Below are positions 42,113 through 51,568 of a stretch of DNA of 64,000 bases, piece after piece. The notes below the pieces were generated by a model. The model was not told the DNA's origin. It made no database searches and was given only the letters and a program-made list of their open reading frames with translations. The translations under genes and the position numbers were made by a program. How positions within the stretch are numbered: position 1 is the stretch's first letter; each line of letters begins with the position of its first letter. This stretch comes from Paraburkholderia terricola (GTDB lineage: Bacteria; Pseudomonadota; Gammaproteobacteria; Burkholderiales; Burkholderiaceae): the NCBI RefSeq assembly GCF_900142195.1, contig NZ_FRAB01000031.1:21155-85154 (forward strand). The letters run 5' to 3'.

Positions 42113-42364
42113 ATGTCTCTCAACTTTCCGAACCCAAGCCGCAGTTACGACGCCTTCCACCATTGCGTCAATTTCTGGGGCTACGACAACGCGCGTGAAA
42201 TCGCTTTCGCCGTCAATCAATCGGTGATTTCGACGCTGAGCCCGAGCGTGGGCGCCGACGAACCGGCCGTGCTGGCCGCCTTCGACCGGCATCGCGAGCA
42301 GATTCTCACGCTCGCGCGCAACGTGTACACGAGCGGCACGCAAAACCGCTACACGATTTCCTGA
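42113..42364 (+). CDS. DUF1488 family protein
   Basis: An 83-residue protein beginning MSLNFPNPSRSYDAFHHCVN, which matches the DUF1488 pattern of a short beta-rich start (FPN.SRSYD) followed by VNFWGYDNAREIAFAV and a C-terminal helix. Family function is unknown. The ATG at 42113 was chosen as start of the conserved region. It is isolated between a small minus-strand gene and a LysR gene. Confidence 0.75.
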   Translation: MSLNFPNPSRSYDAFHHCVNFWGYDNAREIAFAVNQSVISTLSPSVGADEPAVLAAFDRHREQILTLARNVYTSGTQNRYTIS

Positions 42365-42454
42365 GACGGCTTTCCCGGCGCGGGCTTATCGACGCGGCGC
42401 ACTCGCGCCTCGTCGCTTCGTCGCGGGCGTGCGTGCGTGAAGCCGGCCGCCGAA

Positions 42455-43384
42455 TCAACCGGCCGGTTCGCGCGGCGCGCCGCCAGTCAGCGAAACGATG
42501 AAGTCGAAGAACGCCCGCACCTTCGCCGGTGGATGATGCCGCGAAGGGTAGAGCGCATACAGCGGATAAACCTCGTCGCCCCAGTCGGGAAACAGTTCGA
42601 CGAGCTTGCCGTTGGCGAGCAGCGGCTCGGCCCCGAGCGCGAGAATCTGCGCGACGCCCTGGCCGGCCTTGCAGACGCTATGCAAGGTGCCCACGTCGTT
42701 CACGGTCAGGCGGCCTTGCGGCGCGATCACCATCTTCTTGCGCCCGCGATGAAATTCCCAACTGAACGGATAGCCCGTGAGCGGGTCGCGAAACTTGATG
42801 CACACGTGCTTGCCGCTTTCGAGTTCGGCCGGCGTGGCCGGATGTCCATGCTTCCTCAGATACGACGGCGCGGCCACGGTCAGAATGCGCGTATCCAGCA
42901 GCTTGCGCGCGATCAGCGTCGACACGGGCGGCTCGCCGAAGCGGACCGCGAGATCGAAGCCGTCCGCGACCATATCGCCCAACTGGTCGCGCGTAACCAG
43001 TTCGAGCTGCAGATCGGGATGCTTGTCGATGAAGCCGCCCAGTCGCGGCCCGAGCACGAGGCGCGAAAAGAACGGGTCCATGTTCACGCGCAGGCGCCCG
43101 CGAACGGCGGTCGCGCCCTGGGCCGCGGAGGCCGCCGCTTCCTCGAGCCCGCCCAGCAGCGGCACGATCTGTTCGTAGAAACGCCGGCCCTCGTCGGTCA
43201 GCGCGACCGAGCGCGTGGTGCGATCGAATAGCCGGATGCCGAGGCGCGCTTCGAGCCGCGCCACCGAACGGCTGACCCCCGATTGCGACATATCGAGCGC
43301 TTCGCCCGCCGCCGCGAAACTGCCGCAATCGACGATCGCCGTCAACACGCCCATGCCGTTCAGCATGCGCTCGTCAAATGGCAT
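42455..43384 (-). CDS. LysR-family transcriptional regulator
   Basis: A 309-residue LysR protein with helix-turn-helix at residues 10-65 (TAIVDCGSFAAAGEALDMSQ, SGVSRSVARLEARLGIRLFD) and an effector domain typical of the CrgA-like branch (GRLRVNMDPFFSRLVLGPRL). It is divergent from a frameshifted SDR gene at 43638; in this class the divergent SDR is often the regulatory target, which would leave the regulator without its partner here. The first ATG at 43384 was kept. Confidence 0.88.
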   Translation of the reverse strand: MPFDERMLNGMGVLTAIVDCGSFAAAGEALDMSQSGVSRSVARLEARLGIRLFDRTTRSVALTDEGRRFYEQIVPLLGGLEEAAASAAQGATAVRGRLRVNMDPFFSRLVLGPRLGGFIDKHPDLQLELVTRDQLGDMVADGFDLAVRFGEPPVSTLIARKLLDTRILTVAAPSYLRKHGHPATPAELESGKHVCIKFRDPLTGYPFSWEFHRGRKKMVIAPQGRLTVNDVGTLHSVCKAGQGVAQILALGAEPLLANGKLVELFPDWGDEVYPLYALYPSRHHPPAKVRAFFDFIVSLTGGAPREPAG

Positions 43385-43637
43385 GTGATAGTCCTTTTGT
43401 TATGTATTCGTTGCACGACATGCTAACGCGAAAGTCCGTTTTAAATCATGCGTCGGTTCATCGTAATGCCGCACGTCCCAGCGAATAGATGATGTGGCGT
43501 CATGAATGGAATGACAGCCACGCTATCGCGTCAATCGCGCAGCGCGCGCTAAGCTAGGTGCGTTCGTCCGATACACGATGCAACAGGATTCTCGTCATGC
43601 ATCGGGCATATTTGAACCGATCAACGGAGAACTCCTC

Positions 43638-44409
43638 ATGTCGCGTGTTTTCATAACCGGTTCCGCCGATGGCCTCGGTCAGATGGCCGGCCGTCTTCTG
43701 GTCGACGCCGGGCATCAGGTGGTTTTGCATGCGCAACGCGGCGCGCGCCGAGGACGCGTTAAAAGCGATACCGGAAGCGCAAACGATACTCACCGGCGAC
43801 CTCTCGAGTATCGCGGCCACCGTCGCGCTGGCCGAGCAGGCGAATCGGCTCGGCCGCTTCGACGCGGTGATCCATAACGCGGCGGTCGGCTATCAGGAGC
43901 CGCGCCGGATCGCCACCGTCGACGGTCTGCCGCATGTGTTCGCGATCAACACGCTGGCGCCTTACATTTTGACGGCGCTGATCGAGAAGCCGAAGCGGCT
44001 CGTCTATCTGAGCTCGGGTTTGCATCGCAGCGGCGACGCGAGCCTCGACGACCTCGCGTGGGAGCGGCGCCCGTGGCAGGGCACGGCGGCGTACTCGGAC
44101 TCGAAGCTGCATGACGCGCTGCTGGCGTTCGCGATCGCGCGCCGCTGGCCGCGGGTGTTATCGAATGCGCTGGAGCCGGGCTGGGTCGCGACGAAAATGG
44201 GCGGGGCGGGCGCACCGGATGATTTACTGGCCGCGCCCAAAACCCAGGCCTGGCTCGCGGTCAGCGACGAACCCGCGGCAACCGTCAGCGGCGAGTACTT
44301 CTATCACATGAAGCCGCGCGAGACGCATCCGGCCGTGCGTGACGTCGCCGTGCAGGAGCCTTTGATCGAAGCTTGCGCGAGCTTCTCCGGCATCCGCTTG
44401 CCGGACTGA
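43638..44409 (+). pseudogene. Short-chain dehydrogenase/reductase with a frameshift
   Basis: An SDR gene of about 257 codons if repaired. The N-terminal frame from ATG 43638 (GGAGA upstream) reads MSRVFITGSADGLGQMAGRL, the NAD(P) motif, up to about 43730. The homologous continuation (NAARAEDALKAIPEAQTI) is in another frame, consistent with loss of two bases in a GCGC tract near 43731. The rest is complete, with DAVIHNAAVG and the catalytic YSDSK. A sequencing error in the GC tract cannot be excluded. It is divergent from a LysR gene. Confidence 0.78.
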
Positions 44410-44443
44410 CGAATTGAAAAGCCGGGGCCGAGGACGCGCTCGT

Positions 44444-45844
44444 TCAGCGCCCCGCGCCCTGTGTCGCCTGCGCACGCACCGCGCGCGCGGCGGGCGCTTC
44501 GTCGAGATGGCGAAACACCCAGGCCGACACCAGCGTGATCGCGCCGACGCACACGAAGCTCAGGCGAAAGCCGAGCGTGGCCGAGCCCCATTGCGCCGAA
44601 AACAGATTCACCAGACCGCCGCCGATCGACACGCCGAGCCCGATCGCGAGCATCTGCACCATCGAAAACAGACTGTTGCCGCTGCCGGCGTCTTCATGCG
44701 ACAGGCCCTTGAGCGTGACGCTGTTCATCGCCGCGAATTGCATGGAGTTGGCCGCGCCGAACACCGCGAGAATCGCGGCCTCGACGACGAGCGGCGTGCC
44801 GCGCGAAATCAGCGCGAACGCAACGATCGACAAGCCGACGATCACGGTATTGACGAGCAGGAACAGGTCATAACCGTAGCGCCGTATGAGCGGCGCGATC
44901 CAGGGTTTGGCGACGGTGCCGGCGAGCGCCGCGGGCAGCATCATCAGGCCGGAATGCAGCGGCGAGTAGCCCAACTGCAATTGCAGCAGCAAGGGCACGA
45001 GAAACGGCACGGCGCTCGAACCGATCCGGCATAACAGATTGCCGATCAGGCCGACGCTGAAGTTCGGCTCGCTGAAGAGCGACAGTTTGAAGAGCGGATC
45101 GCGCCGGCGTCTCGCGTAGGGAATGTAGGCGAGCGCGCTCAAGGCGGCGAGCGCGAAGAGTCCGACCGACCATGCCGCGCGATGCGTCTCGACGGGCGCG
45201 TCGATCGCCAGCGAAAACGCGATCATGCAAAGCGACAGCAGCCCGCAACCGAGGAAGTCGAACGGCGGCGCCCGGGTTTCGCCATGCGCCGGCAGAAACC
45301 GCTGCACCGCGTAAAGACCCAGCGCGCCGATCGGCACGTTGATCAGAAAGATCCAGTGCCAACTGATCGTTTGCACGAACCAGCCGCCGAGCGTCGGTCC
45401 GACGATCGGTCCCAACTGGCCGGCGACCGAAATGAACGCGAGCGCCGATACATACTGCTCGCCCGAGACGCTGCGCAGCACGGCGAGCCGTCCGATGGGC
45501 AGCAGCATCGAGCCGCCGACGCCTTGCAGGATTCGCGCGACCACCAGTTGACCGAGCGTATGCGCGCTCGCGCAGCCTATCGAGCCGAGCACGAACACGA
45601 GAATCGCCGCGAAGTACACGCGCCGCGTGCCGAAGCGGTCGGCGAGCCAGCCGGAGGCGGGCGTGAGCATCGCCATCGTCAGCGTGTAGGCGACCACGAC
45701 CGGCTGCATCGCGAGCGGCGCGACCCGCAGGCTGTGCGCCATCGACGGCAACGCGGTGTTGACGATCGTCGTGTCGAGCGCCTGCATGAAAAAGCCGGCG
45801 GCGACGATCCGCAATAGCGCGGTCTGGGAGGAATCGCGGGTCAT
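44444..45844 (-). CDS. MFS drug-resistance transporter, DHA2 (EmrB/QacA-like)
   Basis: A 466-residue membrane protein, about 14 helices. The DHA2 motif in helix 1 (GFFMQALDTTIVNTALPSMA), the loop GWLADRFGTRRVYF and helix 5 motif C (GPIVGPTLGGWFVQ) are intact. Such carriers export drugs with proton antiport. The ATG at 45844 is preferred to a TTG two codons upstream. It is convergent with the SDR pseudogene. Confidence 0.88.
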   Translation of the reverse strand: MTRDSSQTALLRIVAAGFFMQALDTTIVNTALPSMAHSLRVAPLAMQPVVVAYTLTMAMLTPASGWLADRFGTRRVYFAAILVFVLGSIGCASAHTLGQLVVARILQGVGGSMLLPIGRLAVLRSVSGEQYVSALAFISVAGQLGPIVGPTLGGWFVQTISWHWIFLINVPIGALGLYAVQRFLPAHGETRAPPFDFLGCGLLSLCMIAFSLAIDAPVETHRAAWSVGLFALAALSALAYIPYARRRRDPLFKLSLFSEPNFSVGLIGNLLCRIGSSAVPFLVPLLLQLQLGYSPLHSGLMMLPAALAGTVAKPWIAPLIRRYGYDLFLLVNTVIVGLSIVAFALISRGTPLVVEAAILAVFGAANSMQFAAMNSVTLKGLSHEDAGSGNSLFSMVQMLAIGLGVSIGGGLVNLFSAQWGSATLGFRLSFVCVGAITLVSAWVFRHLDEAPAARAVRAQATQGAGR

Positions 45845-46046
45845 GTTCAACGAGGCGGCGAGCGCGCGAGCCCGCGGCGATTCAGTGGGATGGCGTCATC
45901 ATATTGGACATCCCGGTCGATCGGAACCCCGCGCGTCCGGTCCCCGCTGTTCCGTCGCCAGCGCCCTTACCGCGTGTAATGACATCGTTGCCGGGCTGGG
46001 GGTGATTCTGTATGGTGGGTTATCCACCCATCCGAAGAGACGCCGA

Positions 46047-47096
46047 ATGACGCCCGCCGCCGACCCGCAAACGCAACCGATCCGCTCCGACGTTCTGATC
46101 GTCGGCGCCGGCCCCGTGGGGCTGTTCGCCGCTTTCGAGGCGGGCGTGATCGGCCTGTCGTGCCAGATCGTCGATGCGCTCGACAAGATCGGCGGCCAAT
46201 GCACCGAGCTTTATCCCGACAAGCCGATCTACGATATTCCGGCGATTCCGTCGTGCACCGCGCGTGAACTCGTCGAGCGGTTGATGGCGCAATGCAAGCC
46301 GTTCGACGTGCCGATTCATCTGGAGCAACGCGTCCAGTCGGTCGAGCAGGGCGGCGACGGACGCTGGACCGTGCGCACCGATCGCGGCCTCGTGTTCGAC
46401 GTCGCGGCGATCCTGCTCGCCGCCGGCAACGGCGCATTCGTGCCGCAGAAGCTGTTGCTGCCCGAAGCCGCGGCGCTGGAGTCGCGTCACGTGCACTACA
46501 GCGTGCAGCGCCTCGCCGATTTCGCCGACAAGACGGTGGTGGTGGCGGGCGGCGGCGATTCCGCGCTCGACTGGGCGCTGGCGCTGCGCAAGGTCGCGCG
46601 GCGCCTGACGCTGGTGCACCGGCGCAACGGTTTCAGCGCGGCCGATTCGAGCGTGGAGTTGATGCGCGACGCGGTCGCGGCCGGGGAAATGGACTTTGTC
46701 GTCGGCGCGATCGCGGGGCTCGTCGTGGAAGACGATGCGTTGAAGGCGATCACGTTGCGGCATATCGAAGGCGAGAGCCGGCTCGAAGCGGAAGAACTCG
46801 TCGTGCTGTATGGACTGGTCGCCGATCTCGGGCCGATCGCGCAATGGGGGCTGACGATTCACGGCGGCCGCGTGGACGTGGATACGTCGAACTACGAGAG
46901 TTCGCGGCCCGGCATCTTCGCGGTCGGCGACATCGCCAACTATCCGAACAAGCAGAAGCTGATTCTGTCCGGTTTCCACGAGGCCTCGCTGGCGCTGCGC
47001 AAGGCGTATTCGTACGCTTATCCCGAGAAAAAGCGGGTGCACGTGCATTCCAGTTACGACGCGAAGCTGGCGGAAAAAGTGAGCGCGGCGGGGTGA
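46047..47096 (+). CDS. Ferredoxin-NADP reductase, thioredoxin-reductase-like type
   Basis: A 349-residue flavoprotein. The FAD motif LIVGAGPVGLFAAFEAG is at the N-terminus, followed by GGQCTELYPDKPIYDIPAIP, a hallmark of the TrxR-like ferredoxin-NADP+ reductases (YumC/bacterial type 2). The NADPH motif VVAGGGDSALDWALAL is central, and GIFAVGDIANYPNKQKLI is the second FAD contact. The redox CxxC pair of thioredoxin reductases is absent. It reduces ferredoxin or flavodoxin with NADPH. Start ATG at 46047. A small hairpin (GGTGG-GTTAT-CCACC, 46014-46028) lies just before it. Confidence 0.9.
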   Translation: MTPAADPQTQPIRSDVLIVGAGPVGLFAAFEAGVIGLSCQIVDALDKIGGQCTELYPDKPIYDIPAIPSCTARELVERLMAQCKPFDVPIHLEQRVQSVEQGGDGRWTVRTDRGLVFDVAAILLAAGNGAFVPQKLLLPEAAALESRHVHYSVQRLADFADKTVVVAGGGDSALDWALALRKVARRLTLVHRRNGFSAADSSVELMRDAVAAGEMDFVVGAIAGLVVEDDALKAITLRHIEGESRLEAEELVVLYGLVADLGPIAQWGLTIHGGRVDVDTSNYESSRPGIFAVGDIANYPNKQKLILSGFHEASLALRKAYSYAYPEKKRVHVHSSYDAKLAEKVSAAG

Positions 47097-47331
47097 GTTC
47101 CCGCTGTGAGGCGCGGTTGCGGCCGGACGAAGCGTTGATCGAGCCCGGTAATGATCCAGAGGTCGTTATCGGTTTTTTTTGCGCTTAGGCTCCGCGATGT
47201 GCCGATGCCGTTCTGCTTACGCCTGAAAGGTTCGTTTCTTGCTGGTTCACCAGGTTGATGCTCACCCGCGCGAGGTCGGAAAACCTGCCGGGTGACGACC
47301 GTGAACGGCGAACCCATGGAGCAGAAGCGGC

Positions 47332-48402
47332 ATGCAACGAGCGCTGCCCACGCGAAGCAACGGCATTCGTGCGTCACGAGACGCATGCGCGCGCGCCACG
47401 CCCGCGGCGCTCGCCTGGGTGGCGTCCACGGCTCATGCATCGCCCACGGCGCCGCTCAATTACTTCCTGCACGCGGCCGGCCCCGCCGCCGCGCCGACGA
47501 TGCGGCTCGGCTGGGCGCTCACCGCCATTGCCGTCTGCGTGACGCTGATCGTCGCCGGGTTGCTGATCGGCGCGATCGCGCGCAAGCGTCCGGCCGTGCC
47601 CAGCGACTCGCTCGATGCGGAGGCGGGCGGCATGCGCTGGATTTATGTCGGCACCGGCGTATCGTCGCTCGTCCTGTTCGCGATGCTCGTCTATGTGCTG
47701 GTGACGCTCGAGTCGGTCGCTTCGCCCGCCGCGCATCCGCAATTGACCATCACCGTCACGGCATACGACTGGTGGTGGAAAGTCGACTACGCCGACGACC
47801 CCGACCCGGCCCGCAACTTCAGCACGGCCAACGAGATTCATATTCCGGTCGGCGAGCCCGTCAAGGTTCAGCTCAAAAGCGCCGACGTCGTGCACGCGTT
47901 CTGGGTGCCGCAACTCGCGGGCAAGACGCAGACCATCCCCGGACAAACCAACGAGCAGTGGATTCAGGCCGATCATGCCGGCGTCTATCGCGGACAGTGC
48001 TCACAGTTTTGCGGCGCGCAGCACGCGCACATGGCCTTCGAGGTGGTTGCGCAAAACGCCGCGGACTTCAATGCCTGGCGCGACGCGCAAGGACGACCGG
48101 CCGCGCCCGTCAGCGATCGTGGCGATCCTGCGCTCGCCGCCGGCCGGCATCTGTTCGCCGAGCGCTGCGCCGGCTGCCACATGATTCGCGGCACCGACGC
48201 AGCCGGCCTGCAAGCGCCCGATCTCACGCATCTCGGCTCGCGTCGCACGATCGCCGCGGGCGCGCTGACCAATACGCCGGATCATCTGCTCGACTGGATT
48301 CAGCACGCGCAGCGGATCAAGCCGGAGGCGTTGATGCCGAATATCGCGCTGACAACGGGCGACGCCGCCGCGCTGTCCGCCTATCTGGCGACGCTGCGTT
48401 GA
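47332..48402 (+). CDS. ctaC: Cytochrome c oxidase subunit II with fused cytochrome c (caa3 type)
   Basis: A 356-residue protein. An N-terminal signal/anchor and two membrane helices (about 55-80 and 105-125) precede the cupredoxin domain. The CuA ligands are complete: Cys223, Cys227, His231 and Met234 in CSQFCGAQHAHM, with VTAYDWWWKVDY as the Trp/Tyr electron entry. A c-type haem site CAGCH (279-283) follows, with Met in EALMPNIALT as the likely axial ligand. This fusion defines caa3-type oxidases. The ATG at 47332 has GGAGCAGAAGC upstream. It heads a cluster with subunits I and III. Confidence 0.92.
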   Translation: MQRALPTRSNGIRASRDACARATPAALAWVASTAHASPTAPLNYFLHAAGPAAAPTMRLGWALTAIAVCVTLIVAGLLIGAIARKRPAVPSDSLDAEAGGMRWIYVGTGVSSLVLFAMLVYVLVTLESVASPAAHPQLTITVTAYDWWWKVDYADDPDPARNFSTANEIHIPVGEPVKVQLKSADVVHAFWVPQLAGKTQTIPGQTNEQWIQADHAGVYRGQCSQFCGAQHAHMAFEVVAQNAADFNAWRDAQGRPAAPVSDRGDPALAAGRHLFAERCAGCHMIRGTDAAGLQAPDLTHLGSRRTIAAGALTNTPDHLLDWIQHAQRIKPEALMPNIALTTGDAAALSAYLATLR

Positions 48403-48443
48403 AATCCCGCCGACCCTCCCGACACATTACGGAGCGCCTTTCG

Positions 48444-50486
48444 ATGTCCGATCACGCCGCGTCCGCCGCCACACCGGGCGCTACGAACACCGCTTCAACG
48501 AGCACGCCGCCCGCCGCCTCGCCACTTGCGCGCACGCCACGGCGCGGCCGCGTGCTGCCGGGCAGCGCCGAGGAAAAGCGCCTGCGCGAAATCTGGGAAG
48601 CCCCGCCGGGCTGGCGCGGCTGGCTCTCCACGGTCGATCACAAGACCATCGGCCTGCGCTACCTCGTCACCGCGTTCGTTTTTCTGCTGATGGGCGGCGT
48701 CGAAGCGCTGATCATGCGTGTCCAGCTCGCGCGCCCCAACGCGACGGTGCTCAGTCCCGAGCAATACAACCAGCTCTTCACGATGCACGGCGTGACGATG
48801 ATCTTTCTGTACGCGTTGCCCGTGCTGTCCGGCTTTTCGAACTACCTGTGGCCGCTCGTGCTCGGCTCGCGCGACATGGCGTTTCCGCGGCTGAACGCGC
48901 TGTCGTACTGGGTGTTTCTGTTCGCGGGCATCTTTCTGTATGCGAGCTTTCCGAGCGGCCAGGCGCCGAACGCCGGCTGGTTCAACTACGCGCCGCTCTC
49001 CGGCCTCGAATACAGCAGCGGGCCGAATATCGACGTGTACGCGCTCGGCATGGTGCTGCTCGGCATCTCGACGACGGTCGGCGCGATGAACTTCGTCGTC
49101 ACGTTGCTGCGCATGCGCGCGCCGGGCATGTCGCTCGACCGGATGCCCGTGCTGGTGTGGGGCACGCTCACCGCGTCGGGCGGCAATCTGCTGGTGGTGC
49201 CCTCGGTGAGCCTCGCGTTCCTGCTGCTGTGGATGGATCGGCGCATCGGCACGCACTTTTTCGACGCGCTCAACGGCGGCCGTCCGCTGCTCTGGCAACA
49301 CCTGTTCTGGATCTTCGCGCATCCGTGGGTCTATGCGGTCGTGCTGCCGGCAATGGGCATCGTCTCCGATGCGTTGCCGGTGTTTTGCCGGCGGCCGTTG
49401 GTCGGCTATGGACCGGTCGCGCTCTCCACGGTCGCGACGATGGTGATCGGCTTCGTCGTGTGGATTCACCATATGTTCGCGACCGGCATTCCGGCGCTGG
49501 CGCTGTCGTTTTTCGGCGCGGCCAGCATGGTGATCGCGATTCCGAGCGCGGTCGCCACCTTCGCATGGATCGCGACGATCTGGACGGGCCGGCCGGTGTT
49601 TCGTGTGCCGTTCCTGTTCTTCGCGGGCTTCGTGCTGCTGTTCGTGGTGGGCGGCGTCTCCGGCGTGATGACGGCAGCGGTGCCGCTCGACTGGCAACTC
49701 ACCGACACTTACTTCGTGGTCGCGCATCTGCATTACGTGCTGCTCGGCATCAACGTGTTCCCGGTGATCGGCGGCATCTATTTCTGGTTTCCGAAGTTCA
49801 CCGGCAAGATGATGAGCGAGCGCCTCGGCAAGCTCGGTTTCTGGGTGCTGTTCGTGGGCTTTAACGTCGCATTCTTTCCGATGCATATCGCGGGGCTGCT
49901 CGGCATGCCGCGCCGCATCTACACCTATCCCGCCGAGATGGGCTGGAACACGGCGAATCTGATTACCTCGCTGGGTTCGTTTCTGTTCGCGGCGGGCGTG
50001 CTGATCTTTCTGATCGACGTGCTCGTGAGCCTGAAACGCGGCAAGCCGGCCGGCGACAATCCGTGGGACGCGCCCACGCTCGAATGGTCGATGAGTTCGC
50101 CGCCGCCGCCGTACAACTTCGCGGTGGTGCCGTGGCTCGCGAGCCGTCATCCGTTGTGGGAAGGCCGCATCGACGAGCCGGGCATCACGGTCCCCATGCG
50201 CTCGCAACTCGACGAAGGCTATCTGCTCGCGCATGGCCGCGAGGCGCTCGGCACGACCGCGCTCGAAGCCAACCCCGATGTGATTCTGAAGATGCCCGGT
50301 GATTCGTATGCGCCGTTCTGGCTCGCGGTGTTCGCGACGCTGGTGTTCGCCGGGCTCGCGATGGGCGCGTGGATTTTCGCGGGCGCGATGCTGGCGGGCT
50401 GCGCGGTATCGATCGTGGTGTGGTTGTGGCCCGAGCGCGCGTTGATCCAGCGCGAGCCGGTCGCCGTGCGCGACGCGGGAGGCTGA
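48444..50486 (+). CDS. ctaD: Cytochrome c oxidase subunit I, divergent proton channels
   Basis: A 680-residue haem-copper oxidase subunit I. Haem and copper ligands are present: TMHGVTMIF, the CuB pair WIHHMF, His293 with the cross-link Tyr297 in HPWVY, and AHLHYVL. Two proton-path residues are missing. The usual Glu of HPEVY (E286 of Rhodobacter sphaeroides) is Trp295, and the K-channel Lys of PTGIKIF is Ala371 (PSAVATF). The YS motif that replaces Glu in A2-type enzymes is not seen either (FAHPWVY). The D-channel Asp region SRDMAFPRLN is kept. The N-terminal 55 residues are hydrophilic, and a C-terminal extension with two extra helices follows. It likely reduces O2, but its coupling may differ. 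Confidence 0.93.
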   Translation: MSDHAASAATPGATNTASTSTPPAASPLARTPRRGRVLPGSAEEKRLREIWEAPPGWRGWLSTVDHKTIGLRYLVTAFVFLLMGGVEALIMRVQLARPNATVLSPEQYNQLFTMHGVTMIFLYALPVLSGFSNYLWPLVLGSRDMAFPRLNALSYWVFLFAGIFLYASFPSGQAPNAGWFNYAPLSGLEYSSGPNIDVYALGMVLLGISTTVGAMNFVVTLLRMRAPGMSLDRMPVLVWGTLTASGGNLLVVPSVSLAFLLLWMDRRIGTHFFDALNGGRPLLWQHLFWIFAHPWVYAVVLPAMGIVSDALPVFCRRPLVGYGPVALSTVATMVIGFVVWIHHMFATGIPALALSFFGAASMVIAIPSAVATFAWIATIWTGRPVFRVPFLFFAGFVLLFVVGGVSGVMTAAVPLDWQLTDTYFVVAHLHYVLLGINVFPVIGGIYFWFPKFTGKMMSERLGKLGFWVLFVGFNVAFFPMHIAGLLGMPRRIYTYPAEMGWNTANLITSLGSFLFAAGVLIFLIDVLVSLKRGKPAGDNPWDAPTLEWSMSSPPPPYNFAVVPWLASRHPLWEGRIDEPGITVPMRSQLDEGYLLAHGREALGTTALEANPDVILKMPGDSYAPFWLAVFATLVFAGLAMGAWIFAGAMLAGCAVSIVVWLWPERALIQREPVAVRDAGG

Positions 50487-50487
50487 C

Positions 50488-51126
50488 GTGAGCGACGCCG
50501 TCGACCTGAATCAGCCTTCACGCGAGCCGGCGCAGCCGCGCCCCTTGCCGGTGGGCAGCGCCGGCGAGCGCTCGGGCGGCTGGTGGGGGTGCCTGACGCT
50601 GATCGCCACCGAAGGTTCGCTGTTCGGTTATCTGATCTTTTCGTATCTGTACCTGGTCTCGCAGACGCCGCAGCATTGGCCGCCTGAAGGGCTGCCGAAG
50701 CTCGGGCTCGGCATCGCCAACACGGCGATTCTGCTGTCGAGCAGCGTGTTCGTGTGGCTGTGCGAGCGCTGCGTGCGGCGCGCCCGTCTGCGCTGGGCGG
50801 TGGCGTCGATGGCGCTAGGCGCGGTGCTCGGCTGCGCGTTCATGGGCATTCAGTTGATCGAGTGGCACGCGCATCCATATGGCTTGAGCACGCATCTCTA
50901 TGGTTCGCTGTATTTCACGATCACCGGTTTTCATATGGCGCACGTGGCGGTGGGCATCGTCGTGCTGCTGTTTCTGCTGCTGTGGACCGCGCTCGGTTAT
51001 TTCGACGAACAACGCTGCGCCGCGTTGACGATCGGCGGGCTGTATTGGCATTTCGTCGATGTCGTGTGGCTGTTTATTTTCAGCACGCTGTATCTGACGC
51101 CTTACCTGTTTCGGGAGTGGTCGTGA
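50488..51126 (+). CDS. ctaE: Cytochrome c oxidase subunit III
   Basis: A 212-residue membrane protein with about five helices, typical of the short subunit III form. The tract ATEGSLFGYLIFSYLYL has the conserved Glu near the oxygen entry, and FTITGFHMAHVAVGIVVLLF and LYWHFVDVVWLFIFSTLYL are family hallmarks. The start is GTG at 50488, one base after the subunit I stop codon. Its stop overlaps the GTG of the next gene (GTGA at 51123). Confidence 0.93.
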   Translation: MSDAVDLNQPSREPAQPRPLPVGSAGERSGGWWGCLTLIATEGSLFGYLIFSYLYLVSQTPQHWPPEGLPKLGLGIANTAILLSSSVFVWLCERCVRRARLRWAVASMALGAVLGCAFMGIQLIEWHAHPYGLSTHLYGSLYFTITGFHMAHVAVGIVVLLFLLLWTALGYFDEQRCAALTIGGLYWHFVDVVWLFIFSTLYLTPYLFREWS

Positions 51127-51566
51127 CCGATGACATGACGCCGCGCCTGAGCCGCGAGCCGCCGCAGGTGCCGCATCCGGCCATGCGCCACATGCTGATC
51201 GGCCTGCTGCTCGCGCCGTTTGCATGGCTCGCGCAGATGGTGACGACGGAAGCGCTGGCCGCGCAGAGCTGCTATCCGTTCGATCGGCCGCTGTCGGCGC
51301 CGCTCGTCGTGTGGATGCGTCCGGCGCTTTTCACGGTGAGCGCACTGTGTCTCGCGGCCGGCGTGTTCGGCACCTTGACCGCGTGGCGCACGATGCGCCG
51401 AATCGGGCCGATGCAGTGGGGCGCGTTGAGCGGCGAGCGCCGCACGCGCGCCGAACTGGACTGGTTCCTGAGCCGCATCGCCGCGATGTGCAGCGCGCTG
51501 TTCCTGTTCGCGCTGATCGCGACCGACGTGGCGTTGGCGATCGTGTCGCCATGCAGGGGGTGGTGA
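51123..51566 (+). CDS. Membrane protein of the oxidase cluster, unknown function
   Basis: A 147-residue protein with about three hydrophobic segments (near 25-45, 65-85 and 115-140). It begins with a GTG overlapping the subunit III stop, though an ATG at 51135 (MTPRLSREPPQVPHP) is possible. Location in the cluster suggests a role in oxidase assembly or as an accessory subunit, but no Cox11, Cox17 or subunit IV motif was recognised. The sequence has a lone Cys pair without CxxxC order. Confidence 0.65.
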   Translation: MTDDMTPRLSREPPQVPHPAMRHMLIGLLLAPFAWLAQMVTTEALAAQSCYPFDRPLSAPLVVWMRPALFTVSALCLAAGVFGTLTAWRTMRRIGPMQWGALSGERRTRAELDWFLSRIAAMCSALFLFALIATDVALAIVSPCRGW

Positions 51567-51568
51567 CG

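Noticed and set aside
47292..48443. A very long plus-strand frame running from 47292 into subunit I of the oxidase
   Set aside because: The first 384 codons overlap the well-supported subunit II gene in another frame and are Arg/Ala-rich; the real subunit I starts at the ATG 48444 with its own ribosome binding site.
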